58,510 nt of DNA, taken from assembly GCA_049999805.1 (NCBI GenBank), contig JBNGIO010006249.1, forward strand, positions 137,079-195,588, written 5' to 3'. The DNA is from Folioceros fuciformis (Eukaryota > Anthocerotophyta > Anthocerotopsida > Anthocerotales). This document shows positions 11,101 to 22,162 of this stretch, piece by piece. The notes below the pieces were generated by a model. The model made no database searches. It had not been told where the DNA came from and worked only from the letters and a program-made list of their open reading frames with translations. The position numbers and the translations under genes were made by a program. Each line of letters begins with the position of its first letter. Position 1 is the stretch's first letter.

Positions 11101-14100
11101 ACGGTTATCCCTGCTGGCGACAGAGTTTCATCAGTGAGCAGCACGGAGGATAATTGGCTTCCAGCCGTACTGGAAGTTACGTCACTGGCGGCAGAGGCGT
11201 TGGAGGCGTCACAGCCCACTGATTCCCCACCCGGTGAACTTTATATGGTCGTTGTGCAGGGAAGCATTGAACAGGGCCTGAAGGGCCTTGAGGAGACGGG
11301 TTACGTGTCTGACATTCCGCAGCTATTGGAAGCCAAGGAGCTGGAAGGGCATGGCGTTCAAGGAAGAAACCGGGGGTGTAAAGTCGACGAGAGTCAGCCC
11401 TATTATGACTGTGTCAGTGTATTCGACTCCTGCAGTGGGCTCTTGTCTAGCGTCAGCTGCTCAAGAAAGTACTCAGTATATGGCAGCCCCAGTGTCCAGG
11501 AATCTGTTGAAAGCCGGAGATTGGGATCACCCATGCACACTGATTCACCAGTGTTCACCAGGTGGGAGACTGCAAACTGTGGTAAGGAAAGGGAAAATGA
11601 AGAACCAGGTAACGAGTGTTCCATCCAGACCCCAGATAAGGATTCTTCCACCCAGACCCCAGATAACGGTATGGAGTCAGATGGCTCCCCTGAACTGCTA
11701 TCCACCGTCGCTGAAGAGCTACAAGAGGAAACACTTGCTGTAGAACTGGCGTCACCATTTCCGATGCCGACGCAGAGTGACTCTCCTAAGTTCTCTCGAG
11801 ACCCTTTGAATCTGGGGACTGTCAGTGGGACTGTCTTCAGCCCTCAAACTCGGCCCACTTCGAAGTCTCCTTTAAGCCTCATTCCCTCCAACGTCGCTGC
11901 GTCTTCCTACCTTAAGTCGAATGCTGGGCTTCAGTCACTTACCGACGATAATAGCCTTCAGAGCTGGTGTGCAGGAGGTGTGGAAAGTGATGGTGCGCTG
12001 TCGGCTGTGGATGAGGTTTCACCCTTCAAGAAGGAGTTTGAGAATGGTGGTTCGTCCAAGAAGAGACGGTCAGCAAGTAAGAGTCCGGGTTTGCTCCAGA
12101 GATCTCTACAAGTGCAGAAGACTCCGTTGTCACCAATGGATAGACTCTGGCCGTCTCTTTCTCCCAGAGAACGGCTTGCTGCAAGTCTTCACCGGGGAGC
12201 AGAGATATTGGAGAGAAGCAACACACCTTCTCCAGTCAGGCGGTCTTGTACTGTCAGCTTTGCTTTCCAAGGACAGGAGACAAGAATGAAAAAGGCTGTC
12301 ATGGTGGACGTGGGTGTACAGACATCGCCTGTGAAGGAGCTTATTGCAGCTACAGATGTTTCGGAGCTTGCTGACGGAGCTATAGTTGTTGAGCCTGTGG
12401 CTCTCGCTACCCCAAAAACAGAAGCTGTGAGCACTGATTTGGTCTATACTTCCGTTCAAACTTCTCCGGGTGCGTCTGAAAGTGAAGATCCTCAAGCCTC
12501 GTCGATGATTGATTCATCTCAATGGCAGATGGTGGCCATACAGGAGTCACCCACTCCAGTCAAACACGACCAGAAACCCCAGGTCCCGCTGAGCAAGGTA
12601 CCTTTTACAGTATTCCTGTACAAAACTTGCTGTGGCATTCCAATTTTGGGCAGACACTGACTACCTCCTTCAGGCTGTTGAAGCTGTTCTGGCAGGATCA
12701 ATCAGAAGGGAAACTGTGGCCGAAGAGAAAGTTAGAAAGCAAGCTGCTGAAATCGAGCAACTTAACCGACTGGTAACCCATCGGCTCAAGCCTGATGCCC
12801 GCAGGTATCTGTTTTTTCATGTGTAGCAGTTTGAGCTCATTTTTTTTTTTTTGCTTTGCTGGCAGGTCCGGCAATATAAGCATGAACGTGAGTGCAATGC
12901 TATCCTTCAGCAAAGTCGGGAGGACAAGATAGCTAGGCTGGAGAGCCTTATGGACGGGGTCCTGCCATCTGATGCTTTCGCGGATCAGGAATGGAGATCA
13001 TTAAATCATGATTATCAGGTGCTTACACCTTCACACAAACCTAGTGTTCTCCTACACCGAACCTGTAGATACTTCAAGCTGAATCTCGTCGTGTTTTGTG
13101 GGTATCAGATTTTGTTGGACAAGTATGACAATCATCCCGAAGTCACACTTTCAACAATTGAGCAACAAAGAATTCTGGAGGAACTCCGAGAGTATCGTGA
13201 TTTCTTTGACTTGGGTGAGAAGGAGGATATGCAAAAGGAAATCAGGCAGCTGCGCAAGCAGCTCCAGTCGTTTCTGGAGTCTGGTCCACCAAGACCAGTT
13301 GATAGTCGCCGACGGTCTATGATGCTGCAATCGATATCTTTGCGGCAATCCATGTCCCTAAGGCAATCTATGTCCCTGCAAGGCTCGATTGCAGAACCCA
13401 ACGCATTGGTTATGTGTGGAGATCCTAAACGGTTTGATGGAGCAAAGATGTCTGACGTATTGACCATGGTCGTCTCTGAAGACCAGTACGAAGAGGACGA
13501 CAAAAAGACTGTGCCCGAGCAGAAGGATGATGGGCAGGGGAGCAGCCTTTTCAAAGATATCGACAGTTTGGAAGAAGCCAGAAAGGAGTGGGAAGAACGA
13601 GAGAACGACTGGATAGCCGTTTTGGAAGAGCTGCGTCTGGAGGCTGATTCGTACAGACGTCAAGCTGAGATGAGAACGCATGAGCTAGAATGTGAAAGGA
13701 GGTGCTCAGACGAAGTGAGAGAGGCCTTGCAGATGGCCATGGAGGGGCATGCTCGCCTTCTGGATCAATACGCAGAGCTTCAGGAAAAGCACATCTCCAT
13801 ATTGGCTAAGCATCGCAAGATTCGGGACGGGGCCGCGGACGTGAAGAAGATGGCCAAACGAGCTGGCGTGACCCAATTGGAGTCGAAATGGCTAGAAACA
13901 CAATCCTTGAGGTTCGCAGCTATGGAGGCAGACCATGAGGAGGAAAAGCAGACAATGAGAGAGGAGATGGAGGGCCTGAGGGCTCAGCTCCGAGATACTG
14001 CCGATGCAGTCCAAGCCGCAGGGGAGCTCCTGGTTCGGTTAAAGGAAGCAGAAGAAGCCGTCTGCATAGCACAGGTTCGCAACGGTTTCGTGCCATTGGT

Positions 14101-14637
14101 GTGATGTGTCATTTGTTCGTGTAAGTTTTATAGATTGGGGACTGATCAATTGTGTTGTTTTCTCTACTTCAGGATGCCTCGTTACTTGCAGAGCAGGATG
14201 TGGACGCCCTGCAGAGAGAGCTGGAGAAGGTCAAGAGGAAGCATGGGACAGAAATGGCGACGATGCAACAGCGTCTGCTGGAAGCCAGGTTGCAGAGATC
14301 CCAAGTTTGTCAAATGTGTGTCATGGCAGAGCGTGTGAAATTCGAGTTCACTGAAGTAGACGAGGCGACGGCACAGGAAGAGATGCAAGCAGAGCAAAGG
14401 GCAGCAGCTTTAGAGGCTAACCGGCAGGCAGCATCCAGAGACTCCACCGTGAGGGGTCAATCGCCCATCCAGCCCACTATAAGTGATGACTGGGATTACC
14501 AGTCCCCACCAAGAGAATATGACCCAGCTTCCGAGCCCCAGTACAACTACTATCTGAATGACTACGAGAAGAGATGGCCTGAGAACCCGAGCGGGCCACA
14601 GGAGGTCGACTTCTTCTCTGGGGATTTGAAATACTGA
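5164..14637 (+). CDS. KIN12: Phragmoplast kinesin-12 (PAKRP1/KINID1 type), 2707 aa
   Basis: Plus-end microtubule motor of the plant kinesin-12 family, whose members organise the overlap zone of the phragmoplast during cell-plate formation. Sixteen exons: 5164-5661, 5761-5901, 5996-6079, 6169-6297, 6411-6470, 6563-6616, 6708-6797, 6889-6984, 7065-7210, 7297-7446, 7534-7657, 7729-12597, 12674-12772, 12866-13018, 13109-14074, 14173-14637. They sum to 8124 nt, an exact open frame. The motor domain (about residues 165-525) shows [16 protein letters not shown] (P-loop, split by an intron), SSRSH (switch I) and [15 protein letters not shown] (switch II). After the neck, [13 protein letters not shown] and EEMEIDE match the PAKRP1 subgroup. 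Residues ~525-2147 are one giant acidic, disordered exon; the C-terminus is coiled coil. An in-frame ATG at 5113 would add 17 residues. The N-terminal extension (Pro/Arg-rich, then [10 protein letters not shown]) is as in PAKRP1. Confidence 0.95.
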
Positions 14638-14816
14638 CCGACCAGTTTGTCCCGTTTCTGCAGCTTCCTTGACGTCTGCAGTTGTAGCATATCTACCCAT
14701 TCTTTGTTCATTAATTGCTTCGTGATAGTCGTGTATATTGTGATCGTGGCTGTGGTCCGTAGGACGCCGAGTCTTGTATACGCGTACAGCTATGTAATGC
14801 ACTCGGTAGTATTTGC

Positions 14817-14822
14817 AATAAA
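14817..14822 (+). terminator. Polyadenylation signal of the kinesin gene
   Basis: AATAAA lies 180 bases after the kinesin stop. It is 36 bases upstream of the first ATG of the next gene model, so the two same-strand transcripts are tightly packed or overlap. Confidence 0.5.
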
Positions 14823-14857
14823 ATGAAAGAGCGACTAGCTCTCGGTAGCACAAAGCT

Positions 14858-16043
14858 ATGATCCTTTCGGCTTCCGGCAGCAGGCTGGTCTTCTATTCTC
14901 CCAGGGCGCTTACCTATGCTGCAGTTTTCCGACAGGACACGTCCCACTTGCGAATTTTGCCGTCAGGGTGCAGGCAGAGAAGTTTGGCTTGGTCTTCTGA
15001 ATTTGGAGGAGGTAGCTGGACAGCAGACTCCGATTCGGAAGCAGGCAAGCAAGGCCAGCTCTGGAGATGTTTGGAACATCACTCTTTGGGCTTTTAAATC
15101 TTGCCTCAAGATGATTGTGCGTTGCAGGAAGTTATTTTGATGCGTACCTTGGGGATGTGCATTTCATCGAGGAAGAGGAGGAGCCTCCAGTTTACGTGCC
15201 TCCTCCTCCCATAGCCTCTGAAGGTGAGAGAGAGCTTGGGTCTTGCACAAGTATAGGGCGAGTGGTGAACAGGGTAAACCTCACTTGGATGGACGCTGTG
15301 TAGATGTGGCGATGAGGGACCACGTGGAGGTCCTGCTGTATACGTTGAAGGAACTGGTTCCAGGCCCTATGTTGAAATCCGGAGAGGAGAAGCAGCGATG
15401 CAGTGAAGCGTTAGGGCTGGTCAGTGAGGTGGTAGAATTTCAAGATCCCTTCTTCTGTTTCCGTGGGATTGAAAGGTCTTTTCCCAGTTCCTTGGAAGCA
15501 TTGCCATGCAGCTCTTTGCTTGCCTTTGCTCCGCTGTCACCATTATTCCGTGTCTCACTGTGATATTCGTCTTTTGCAGCCTGGAAAATTTTGTAACGGT
15601 GCTTGCTGAAAGTGGTGCTGCTATTGAGCTGCACGAAATCTACTACGAGAGTCTTGTGAGCCATCGCTGTAAGTCAGTCAAGTCCGTCCCATCTTGCTTC
15701 AGTGCATCTGGACTTGGAACCTGACAAATGGCCGTCGAACTCGCTTGCAGTTAAGCGCTGGGTGTACTGCGTGTTTACCGTGGAACTTGTGCAAGACCTT
15801 GAGGATGCTTTGCACAGGCTGGGACTAGTGGGATGGTGGAACGAGACGCAGTCTGCATTGAGTAAAGACGGTGGAGAAAACGAAGAAAACCAGGGAATCA
15901 AGAAGGAGGACGCACCGGTAGAGACCATCCCCCTTGAACGGAGAGTCTCCGACAAGTTGGCTAAAGCAAACACTGCCCTGAAAGTGTCCGGAGAATTGAA
16001 GCTGGAGATGGACCAGAAGGGCAAGGTTGTCATGATTGTCTGA
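14858..16043 (+). CDS. Small possible plastid protein, NTF2-like fold (tentative)
   Basis: Five-exon model: 14858-15011 (or to 15044 with a GC donor), 15128-15223, 15304-15475, 15580-15668, 15751-16043. All junction phases agree and the frame closes at a TGA. The first ~50 residues are rich in Ser/Arg with few acids, like a transit peptide. Then comes an acidic and proline stretch (FIEEEEEPPVYVPPPP). A middle domain has EVVEFQDPFFCFRGIE, reminiscent of the NTF2-like DUF2358 family ('FxDPxxxFxGIxxY'), though this is from memory only. The C-terminal part (VKRWVYC in one frame at 15745, then a helical QDLEDALHRLGLVGWW segment and charged tail) is unfamiliar. Exon 1 is the least certain part. Function unknown. 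Confidence 0.5.
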
Positions 16044-16364
16044 AGCTTGCCTTCTTGTGCAATTATAGAATGAACATGCGTTGGTGACTTTCATGTTTCC
16101 TGGATACAGGTGGTGAACGTGATGGGCACATGGTATTCTATGGAAGACCAACCGGCTGAACAATTTTCAGCAGCGAAGCTCTGGCTGTCTGCCATCTTCT
16201 CCCGTCCTAGGTCAGGACAACAAGACGAACTCAAATCACGCAGTTCGGAAGATGGTTGAACTTTCCGCTTTATCCTGAATGGGTTGGAACCAGATTAACG
16301 GGGCTGAGAGCTACATCTACCTGCGACTGGAACTCGAATCTCTGCAAAAAAAAGGACTATATGC

Positions 16365-18075
16365 CTAGATGCTCTTGAATACATCCCTGGCAGTAGCAAG
16401 CGTGAACTTAACATCTTCATCCGTGTGGGCGAGGCTGGTGAAGCCCGCCTCATATTGGGAAGGAGCAAGGTAAACCCCCCTTTCCAGCATGCCTCGGTGG
16501 AACTTGGCGAACTTAGCAGTGTCACTCTTCTTAGCATCCTCGAAGCAGTAGACAGGTCCTTCAGTGAAGAAGAGCCCAAACATGCCGCTGATGTGTCCTC
16601 CGCACACGGCATGCCCGGCCTCCCTCGCAGCCTGCAGCAGCCCTTGAATCAGCTTCTTGGTGATCTCATCCAGATAAGCATACGTTCCAGGCTGCTTCAA
16701 TCTCTGCAGTGTCTTGATCCCAGCAGTCATAGCCAGAGGGTTCCCACTCAACGTCCCTGCCTGGTACATGGGCCCGGCAGGAGCCACCAGCTCCATGATA
16801 TCCCGCCGTCCGCCATAAGCTCCCACCGGCAGCCCACCTCCGATGATTTTCCCCAAGGTGGTGACATCCGGTGTTACCCCGAAGTACTCCTGGGCTCCCC
16901 CGTACGCGATCCTGAATCCAGTCATGACCTCATCAAAGACCAGCAGAGCTCCTTCCTCCTTGGTCACCTCCCTCAGCCCCTGCAGAAACTCCAGCTTGGG
17001 GACGATGAACCCTGCATTGCCCACCACCGGCTCGAGAATGACGGCAGCAACCTGACCCTTGTTTTGGGCGAAGAGCTCCTTCACGGCATCCAGGTCGTTG
17101 TAGGCAGCAGTCAGTGTATTCTCTGTCGCAGTCTTGGGCACTCCGGGCGAGTCCGGAAGGCCCAGAGTGGCCACTCCACTCCCAGCTTTCACCAGGAAGG
17201 CATCTGCGTGGCCATGGTAGCAGCCCTCAAACTTGATGATCTTCTCACGCTTCGTGTATGCCCGAACCAGACGGAGCATCCCCATACATGCCTCCGTCCC
17301 AGAGTTGACGAAGCGTACCATCTCCACACTGGGTACAGCCTCGATCACTAGCTCCGCCAGCTGGTTCTCCAGAACACAGGGGGCCCCGAAGCTGGTGCCC
17401 TTTTGCAAGGCTTCCACCAGAGCTGCGTTCACCTGCAGGATTTGCCCGTCACAAGCTGAGGTCAACCTGCCACAGGGAGACGAGAAGAAGGAGAAGCCTC
17501 TTTCTGTGTGTCTCTACGTACCTTGTCATCTGCGTGGCCGATGATGGAAGGGCCCCATGTCCCGACATAGTCCACATACTCGTTGCCATCGATGTCCCAG
17601 GCGTGGGAGCCCTTCACTCTGTCGAAGACAATGGGCTGTCCTCCTACAGACTTGAAGGCTCTCACAGGAGAGTTCACACCTCCGGGCATCAACTCCTGCC
17701 ACAGCAAGTCAACGTTTTAGACAACAAGCACAGGGAGAGATCGTGCCCAGCACATTGCACTCTGGAATGCTTGGCTCAAGAAATCGCAAATGAGCTGAGC
17801 TCATATGGGCTCAGAAACAACACTTTCAGCATGGGAAGGCAGGGAAGAAGACTGAGCAGTGGGTGAATGGATACCTTGGCAGCCTGGAAAATCTCCTCGG
17901 ATTTTTGCGTCACAAACTTCTTCTCCACCGACACCGCCATGCGGATCCCGGCTACTCTGCTGGGCCGCGCTCGCGTGCCGCCAGGCCTGCTAGTAGGTGC
18001 ATCCGCCTGCTTCAGCCCGCACCATTCCGCCTGCAGTGCTTGTGCTGCCAACCCGCGACCCGCCATGGCAGCCAT
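16365..18075 (-). CDS. GSA: Glutamate-1-semialdehyde 2,1-aminomutase, chloroplastic, 480 aa
   Basis: PLP enzyme that converts glutamate 1-semialdehyde to 5-aminolevulinate, the C5-pathway entry to chlorophyll and heme, in the plastid stroma. Three exons on the minus strand: 18075-17875, 17695-17522, 17432-16365 (201, 174 and 1068 nt, all phase 0). The first ~45 residues ([17 protein letters not shown]...) look like a transit peptide. Core signatures are [51 protein letters not shown] and [12 protein letters not shown], where the Lys (about residue 320) is the PLP Schiff-base lysine. It ends at the usual family C-terminus (ARDVFKSI). Length is as expected for plants. Convergent with the preceding plus-strand gene, with 321 bases between their stops. 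Confidence 0.97.
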
Positions 18076-18386
18076 TCTCGATCGATAGACGCCGCCACGC
18101 GCACAGGATCCGCAGGGGCAAAAATCTGCAAAGAGGAAATCTGCAGAGAGGCAAAATCTCGGGAGACGGAATCGAGTCTTATCCGAAAGCTAAAGTCCGC
18201 GTATTGGCCAGAGGCAATGCGGTACTTTTGAGCCAGAGCTTTATCTTGGGAATTCTGCAATTTGTGCAGAGTGATCACATTACCAACATTGTTCGTTTTG
18301 GTGGTTGTGAGGGCTTTCGTCCTTTGCGACTTGTTGCTGAAACTAGTCCAAGAATCGGCTGTTGGAAAAGACACATCGGCGAGGGC

Positions 18387-20741
18387 TCACTGCCTGAAGC
18401 CTGTCTCCTTCAGGAAGTCAGACAACTGTTTGAGCGATCTGTACAGGGCTGCTTGTTGCGGATGCCTGTGATCTCCGACCACAAAAGTGTGCACCTCCTG
18501 GTCGATTACTATCCAGGTCTGGCCAGGAGATTTACATGCACCTGCACTCTTTCTCAGGTTTTCTACTTTTCCAGCACACTCCCACAGGCCAGCTTGGGCG
18601 TAGAGGTTTGACATCATTACATAAGCTGCAGGGTGTGCTGAGTCTAAGTGGACACAGGCCTGGAATGCTTGCTCTCCCAGTGACACATTGCCGTGCTTTC
18701 GACATGCATTTAGGAGACACAACCAGAGTGATGAATCAGGCTGCATTGGCATTTGGGCAAGAAGGTCCGTTGCCTTGCTGAAGAGTCCTGCACGGCTAAC
18801 AAGGTCGAGGACGTAAGAGAAGTGCTCCAGCTCTGGAGGGATGTTGTGGTCGGTTGACATGCTTTCAAAGAACGCAAGCCCTTGCTCCACCATCCCAGCT
18901 TGGCTGTATGCAGAGAGGAGCGCAAGACATGTGACTCTGTCGGGTTGGATGCCTGTCAGACACATGTTCTTGTAGCATTGGATGCTGGCCTCGCATTCTC
19001 CTGATTGGGCATAGCCAGCAATGAGGGCAGTCCATGCCACGACGTCGGGATTCTCCATTGAGGTGAAAACATTGCGCGCATCCACCATGCTCCCACATCT
19101 ACTGTAGGCCCGGAGTAAGCTTGTTGCCACGAACAGGCTGCACTCATGTTCAGTTTGCAGGATGGTTTGGTGCACATGCACACAGACTTCCAAGGCTCCT
19201 GTTGTGCCGCATGCTTCGAGGACAGAAACGTATGTTGTGTCATCCGCTCGCAGTCCTGCAGCTTGCATCCTGGCATATAGTTGCAGGGCCTTCTCACCAC
19301 CCTGGTCCTGCTGTGAGTATGCAGCGATCATGCAAGCCCACGACACCTGACTGCGCTGGGGAACGCTCTCAAACACCTGTTCCGCATCTCTGATGCTGCC
19401 GCACTTGACGTACAGGCTGACCAAAGAGCTATTAACAAACATGTTCTTGTCGAATCCCAGCTTTGCAGCTTCTGAATGGATTTTCCTTACCTTGTGCAGT
19501 GACCCTACCTTGACGTGTCGTCCATCCAAAAGCGAAGTTGGCTCATTTGTAGCAACCGTCACACATGCTTGGAGTGCACTCACAAAGACCATTCCATCTG
19601 GCCTGACCCCAACATCATTCATCTGCTGATACACATGCAACGCCTTGTCGCCTTGATTTTGCAGAGTGTATGCACCCATGACTGCAGTCCATGACACCAC
19701 GTCACGTTTAACCAAACCATTGAACAGCTCTTCTGCATCATTGATGCTGCCACACTTTGAATACATACTCAGTAATGAATTAGCAACAACTGTTTGTGAT
19801 CCAAACCCACTCACGGTAGCGGCAGCATGTAGTTCTTTCCCCTTCTGAAGAGACTCAATTTTGACATAATGCCCATCCAGCAGGGCACTCTCCTCCTTGT
19901 CTGCAAGCGAGCCACAGGCTTGAACAGCGCTTGCGAATGTCCAGGCATCTGGCCTCCCCACTTCCTCCAGCATTGCCCTGAAGATTTGCAGAGCTTTCTC
20001 TCCATGCTCCTGTTGAGAATACGCAGCGAGAATTGCGTTCCATGACACAACATCACGCTTAGACAATCCATCAAACACGTGTTGTGCATCCAAAATACTC
20101 CCACACTTCGCATACATGCTCACCAAAGTGCTCCCGACGAACGCATCTGAGTCAAGCCCATGCTTCCGACATTGAGCATGAATCCGCTTGCCTTCTTGCA
20201 GGTTACACAACCTACTGCATACCTTCAGCAAGCTGACAAACGTGTAGCTATTGGGTTGAACTCCTTCCTGTTGCATCTGCTCATAGCTTAAGAGAGCCTC
20301 CCGATATCGTCCAGAGTCACTGTACCCTGAAATGACGGCTGTCCAAGAGAGAACACTTCGGTGCGATATCCTTTGAAACACGTCCAGACCCTCGGCGACG
20401 CTCCCACAGGTGATCAGAGTAGTAACCACAAGGTCGCCCAAGCTTTCGTGCGATTCCAGACCATGCCTCTTCAAATGAGAAAGCACCCGCTTGGCCTCAG
20501 GGTGGGCCTTCTTCCTGATGCAGGCCTGCAAGAGGTGCTTGCAAGTGCGCACTGAAGGGACAGAACCCTGCTGATCCAAGTGTTGCAGGACGACGAGGGC
20601 CTTGTCCAGCCGTCCCTCCCTGCATAGCCTCTCAACATCCCTTGCAGTACAAGATGTTGCTAGTGTCCTGCTGGAAGCAACATGATGAGTGAGCCCTCCG
20701 TAAGGACCATAATCCTTCCAGCCATATCCGACAGGGTTTTC
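18387..20741 (-). CDS. PLS-class pentatricopeptide repeat protein with E/E+ tail, no DYW
   Basis: Organelle RNA-binding protein, most likely an RNA-editing specificity factor. The frame is open from 20741 to the TAA at 18387 but has no ATG near its start; translation from about 20670 (SRTLATSCTARDVERLCREG) looks like true protein, so a short 5' exon is missing from this model. At least a dozen P/L/S repeats are visible through motifs such as SMYAKCGSILDAQHVFDGL and RDVVSWNAILAAYSQQ. The C-terminus has the E/E+ hallmark (SPGQTWIVIDQEVHTFVVGDHRHPQ) and then stops without a DYW deaminase domain. Two L-type repeats carry an extra ~16-residue insert (DGHYVKIESLQKGKELH; DGRHVKVGSLHKVRKIH). Closely related to the PPR gene at 24549-27543. 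Confidence 0.9.
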   Translation of the reverse strand, partial: ENPVGYGWKDYGPYGGLTHHVASSRTLATSCTARDVERLCREGRLDKALVVLQHLDQQGSVPSVRTCKHLLQACIRKKAHPEAKRVLSHLKRHGLESHESLGDLVVTTLITCGSVAEGLDVFQRISHRSVLSWTAVISGYSDSGRYREALLSYEQMQQEGVQPNSYTFVSLLKVCSRLCNLQEGKRIHAQCRKHGLDSDAFVGSTLVSMYAKCGSILDAQHVFDGLSKRDVVSWNAILAAYSQQEHGEKALQIFRAMLEEVGRPDAWTFASAVQACGSLADKEESALLDGHYVKIESLQKGKELHAAATVSGFGSQTVVANSLLSMYSKCGSINDAEELFNGLVKRDVVSWTAVMGAYTLQNQGDKALHVYQQMNDVGVRPDGMVFVSALQACVTVATNEPTSLLDGRHVKVGSLHKVRKIHSEAAKLGFDKNMFVNSSLVSLYVKCGSIRDAEQVFESVPQRSQVSWACMIAAYSQQDQGGEKALQLYARMQAAGLRADDTTYVSVLEACGTTGALEVCVHVHQTILQTEHECSLFVATSLLRAYSRCGSMVDARNVFTSMENPDVVAWTALIAGYAQSGECEASIQCYKNMCLTGIQPDRVTCLALLSAYSQAGMVEQGLAFFESMSTDHNIPPELEHFSYVLDLVSRAGLFSKATDLLAQMPMQPDSSLWLCLLNACRKHGNVSLGEQAFQACVHLDSAHPAAYVMMSNLYAQAGLWECAGKVENLRKSAGACKSPGQTWIVIDQEVHTFVVGDHRHPQQAALYRSLKQLSDFLKETGFRQ

Positions 20742-21900
20742 TCACTCACCGCTCCTTGTCCCAACTTCCAAATGCAGGGCCGGCGGCTTGATTGCATTGC
20801 AGAGACAAAACGACGCTCTTCCGCCTGACGTGAAGGTTCAGTGGACTTGTCTGCTGGCAACAGAAGAAAGCTGCAGGCCACACAGTTGCCTGCATCTCTC
20901 AGAGGCGTCAAATGTGGGAACGCAAAGTGAGGATTTAAACGTTCATCCTTCAGCAGCCACCTCATTTTTCCACCACAGCATGGTTTCCGATGCGAGACTT
21001 GCATTAGAGGGACAGGATGACAAGCGACGGTCTGACCTAAGATCCATGAGCTTCACGAGAACCCTGCCTGTGAATTCCAGCCAGCAGCCCGATATCAGGG
21101 TTTGACACTGCAGGAATGGAGAGGCAGCCACAGACTAATGGCAGGCCGGAAAGAGGCCCAACCAGTCAAGGCAGACCCTGACACACACGGTATCATTCAA
21201 CAAGGACGGCCAAAGACGGACAACTTCACTCAGCAACCAGGTTGCACACTCGAGGACCAAAGGAGATGCAATCCAGCTTCATAGGCTCAAAACAAATCGC
21301 TTAACATTGCAGTATCTTGAAGATCTCTCGAGAAAACAAGAGGCTGTTTCATTGCGCCTGACGCCAAATAATTTTTGGGCACCTAAGGATGGTCCACACC
21401 GGCTTCAACATTGGAAGCAAATTGAGTTCAATAATCGGCGGTCTTATAACTTTGACGGATTCCCTTCCTCGCTGAACACCTTCTTCTGTCATATAACACT
21501 TAGCTTCCTTAGCCTACGTCCTGAGTTGGCGTTTGCTGTCTATCCATCAACAATGCGGGGAAGGAGGCCGGGGCTCGCAGCGTGAGGCTTGCAGAAGCCG
21601 CGGCTTGTCGTTTTCAAGTTTCCACGTGCCGTATCTGCTTCCACTTGCCGACGACGCAGGAAGGCAAGGGCCGCCTTCAAGGTCTGTCTCTCACCCTCTC
21701 GATCAAACGCGGAACAACAGTGAGGGATAACAAAAAAGATCCGTACACGGTGCTCAACGCGAGCAGCTAATGCTATGCCGAATGCAACCACAAAAGTTCC
21801 AATTTGCTGATCAGTAGCACTGCAGGCCTCTAGCACTCGTCGCCCTGAATGCACCGAATCTCCACTGTCTCTGCTGCGGCCTCACCAGCTTGCTACCCCT
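20742..21900. other. Gene-poor spacer; probable 5' exon of the PPR gene within it
   Basis: Minus-strand 20660-21004 is open with an ATG at 21004, and a strong donor (GTGAGTGAG) lies at about 20746-20738, so this stretch may carry the missing first exon of the PPR gene. I could not make the phases agree with a single ATG. The rest (21005-21900) shows no supportable gene, repeat or RNA. Confidence 0.3.
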
Positions 21901-21909
21901 GCTACCCCT

Positions 21910-22150
21910 CTACTCCCCTTCCACGTACAGACCACGAATGAGGTTGATTGCCCGCGATGTCCACAAGCTACATTCCTCCTCGTTCCACATCCACACCTCG
22001 TCTTCCAGGCGCAAACCCCTTCGCCTGCAATACAGGCACACCGCCGTCAAGGCCCTATGCAATCGGTATGCATCACGTAGATAGTCGGTGCACTGCAGGC
22101 TGGAACGATAGGCTCTGTCCCTCGCGTCTTCCAACTCCTGCGCAGACAAG
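21910..22150 (-). pseudogene. Helical protein fragment beside the transposase remnant
   Basis: A short open stretch reads ELEDARDRAYRSSLQCTDYL then YRLHRALTAVCLYCRRRGL and ends before a stop. It is helical and charged and lies just downstream (minus strand) of the integrase-type relic, so it may be its C-terminal part or a second ORF of the same element. I do not recognise a domain. Confidence 0.3.
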
Positions 22151-22162
22151 TCTTAAGTCAAG

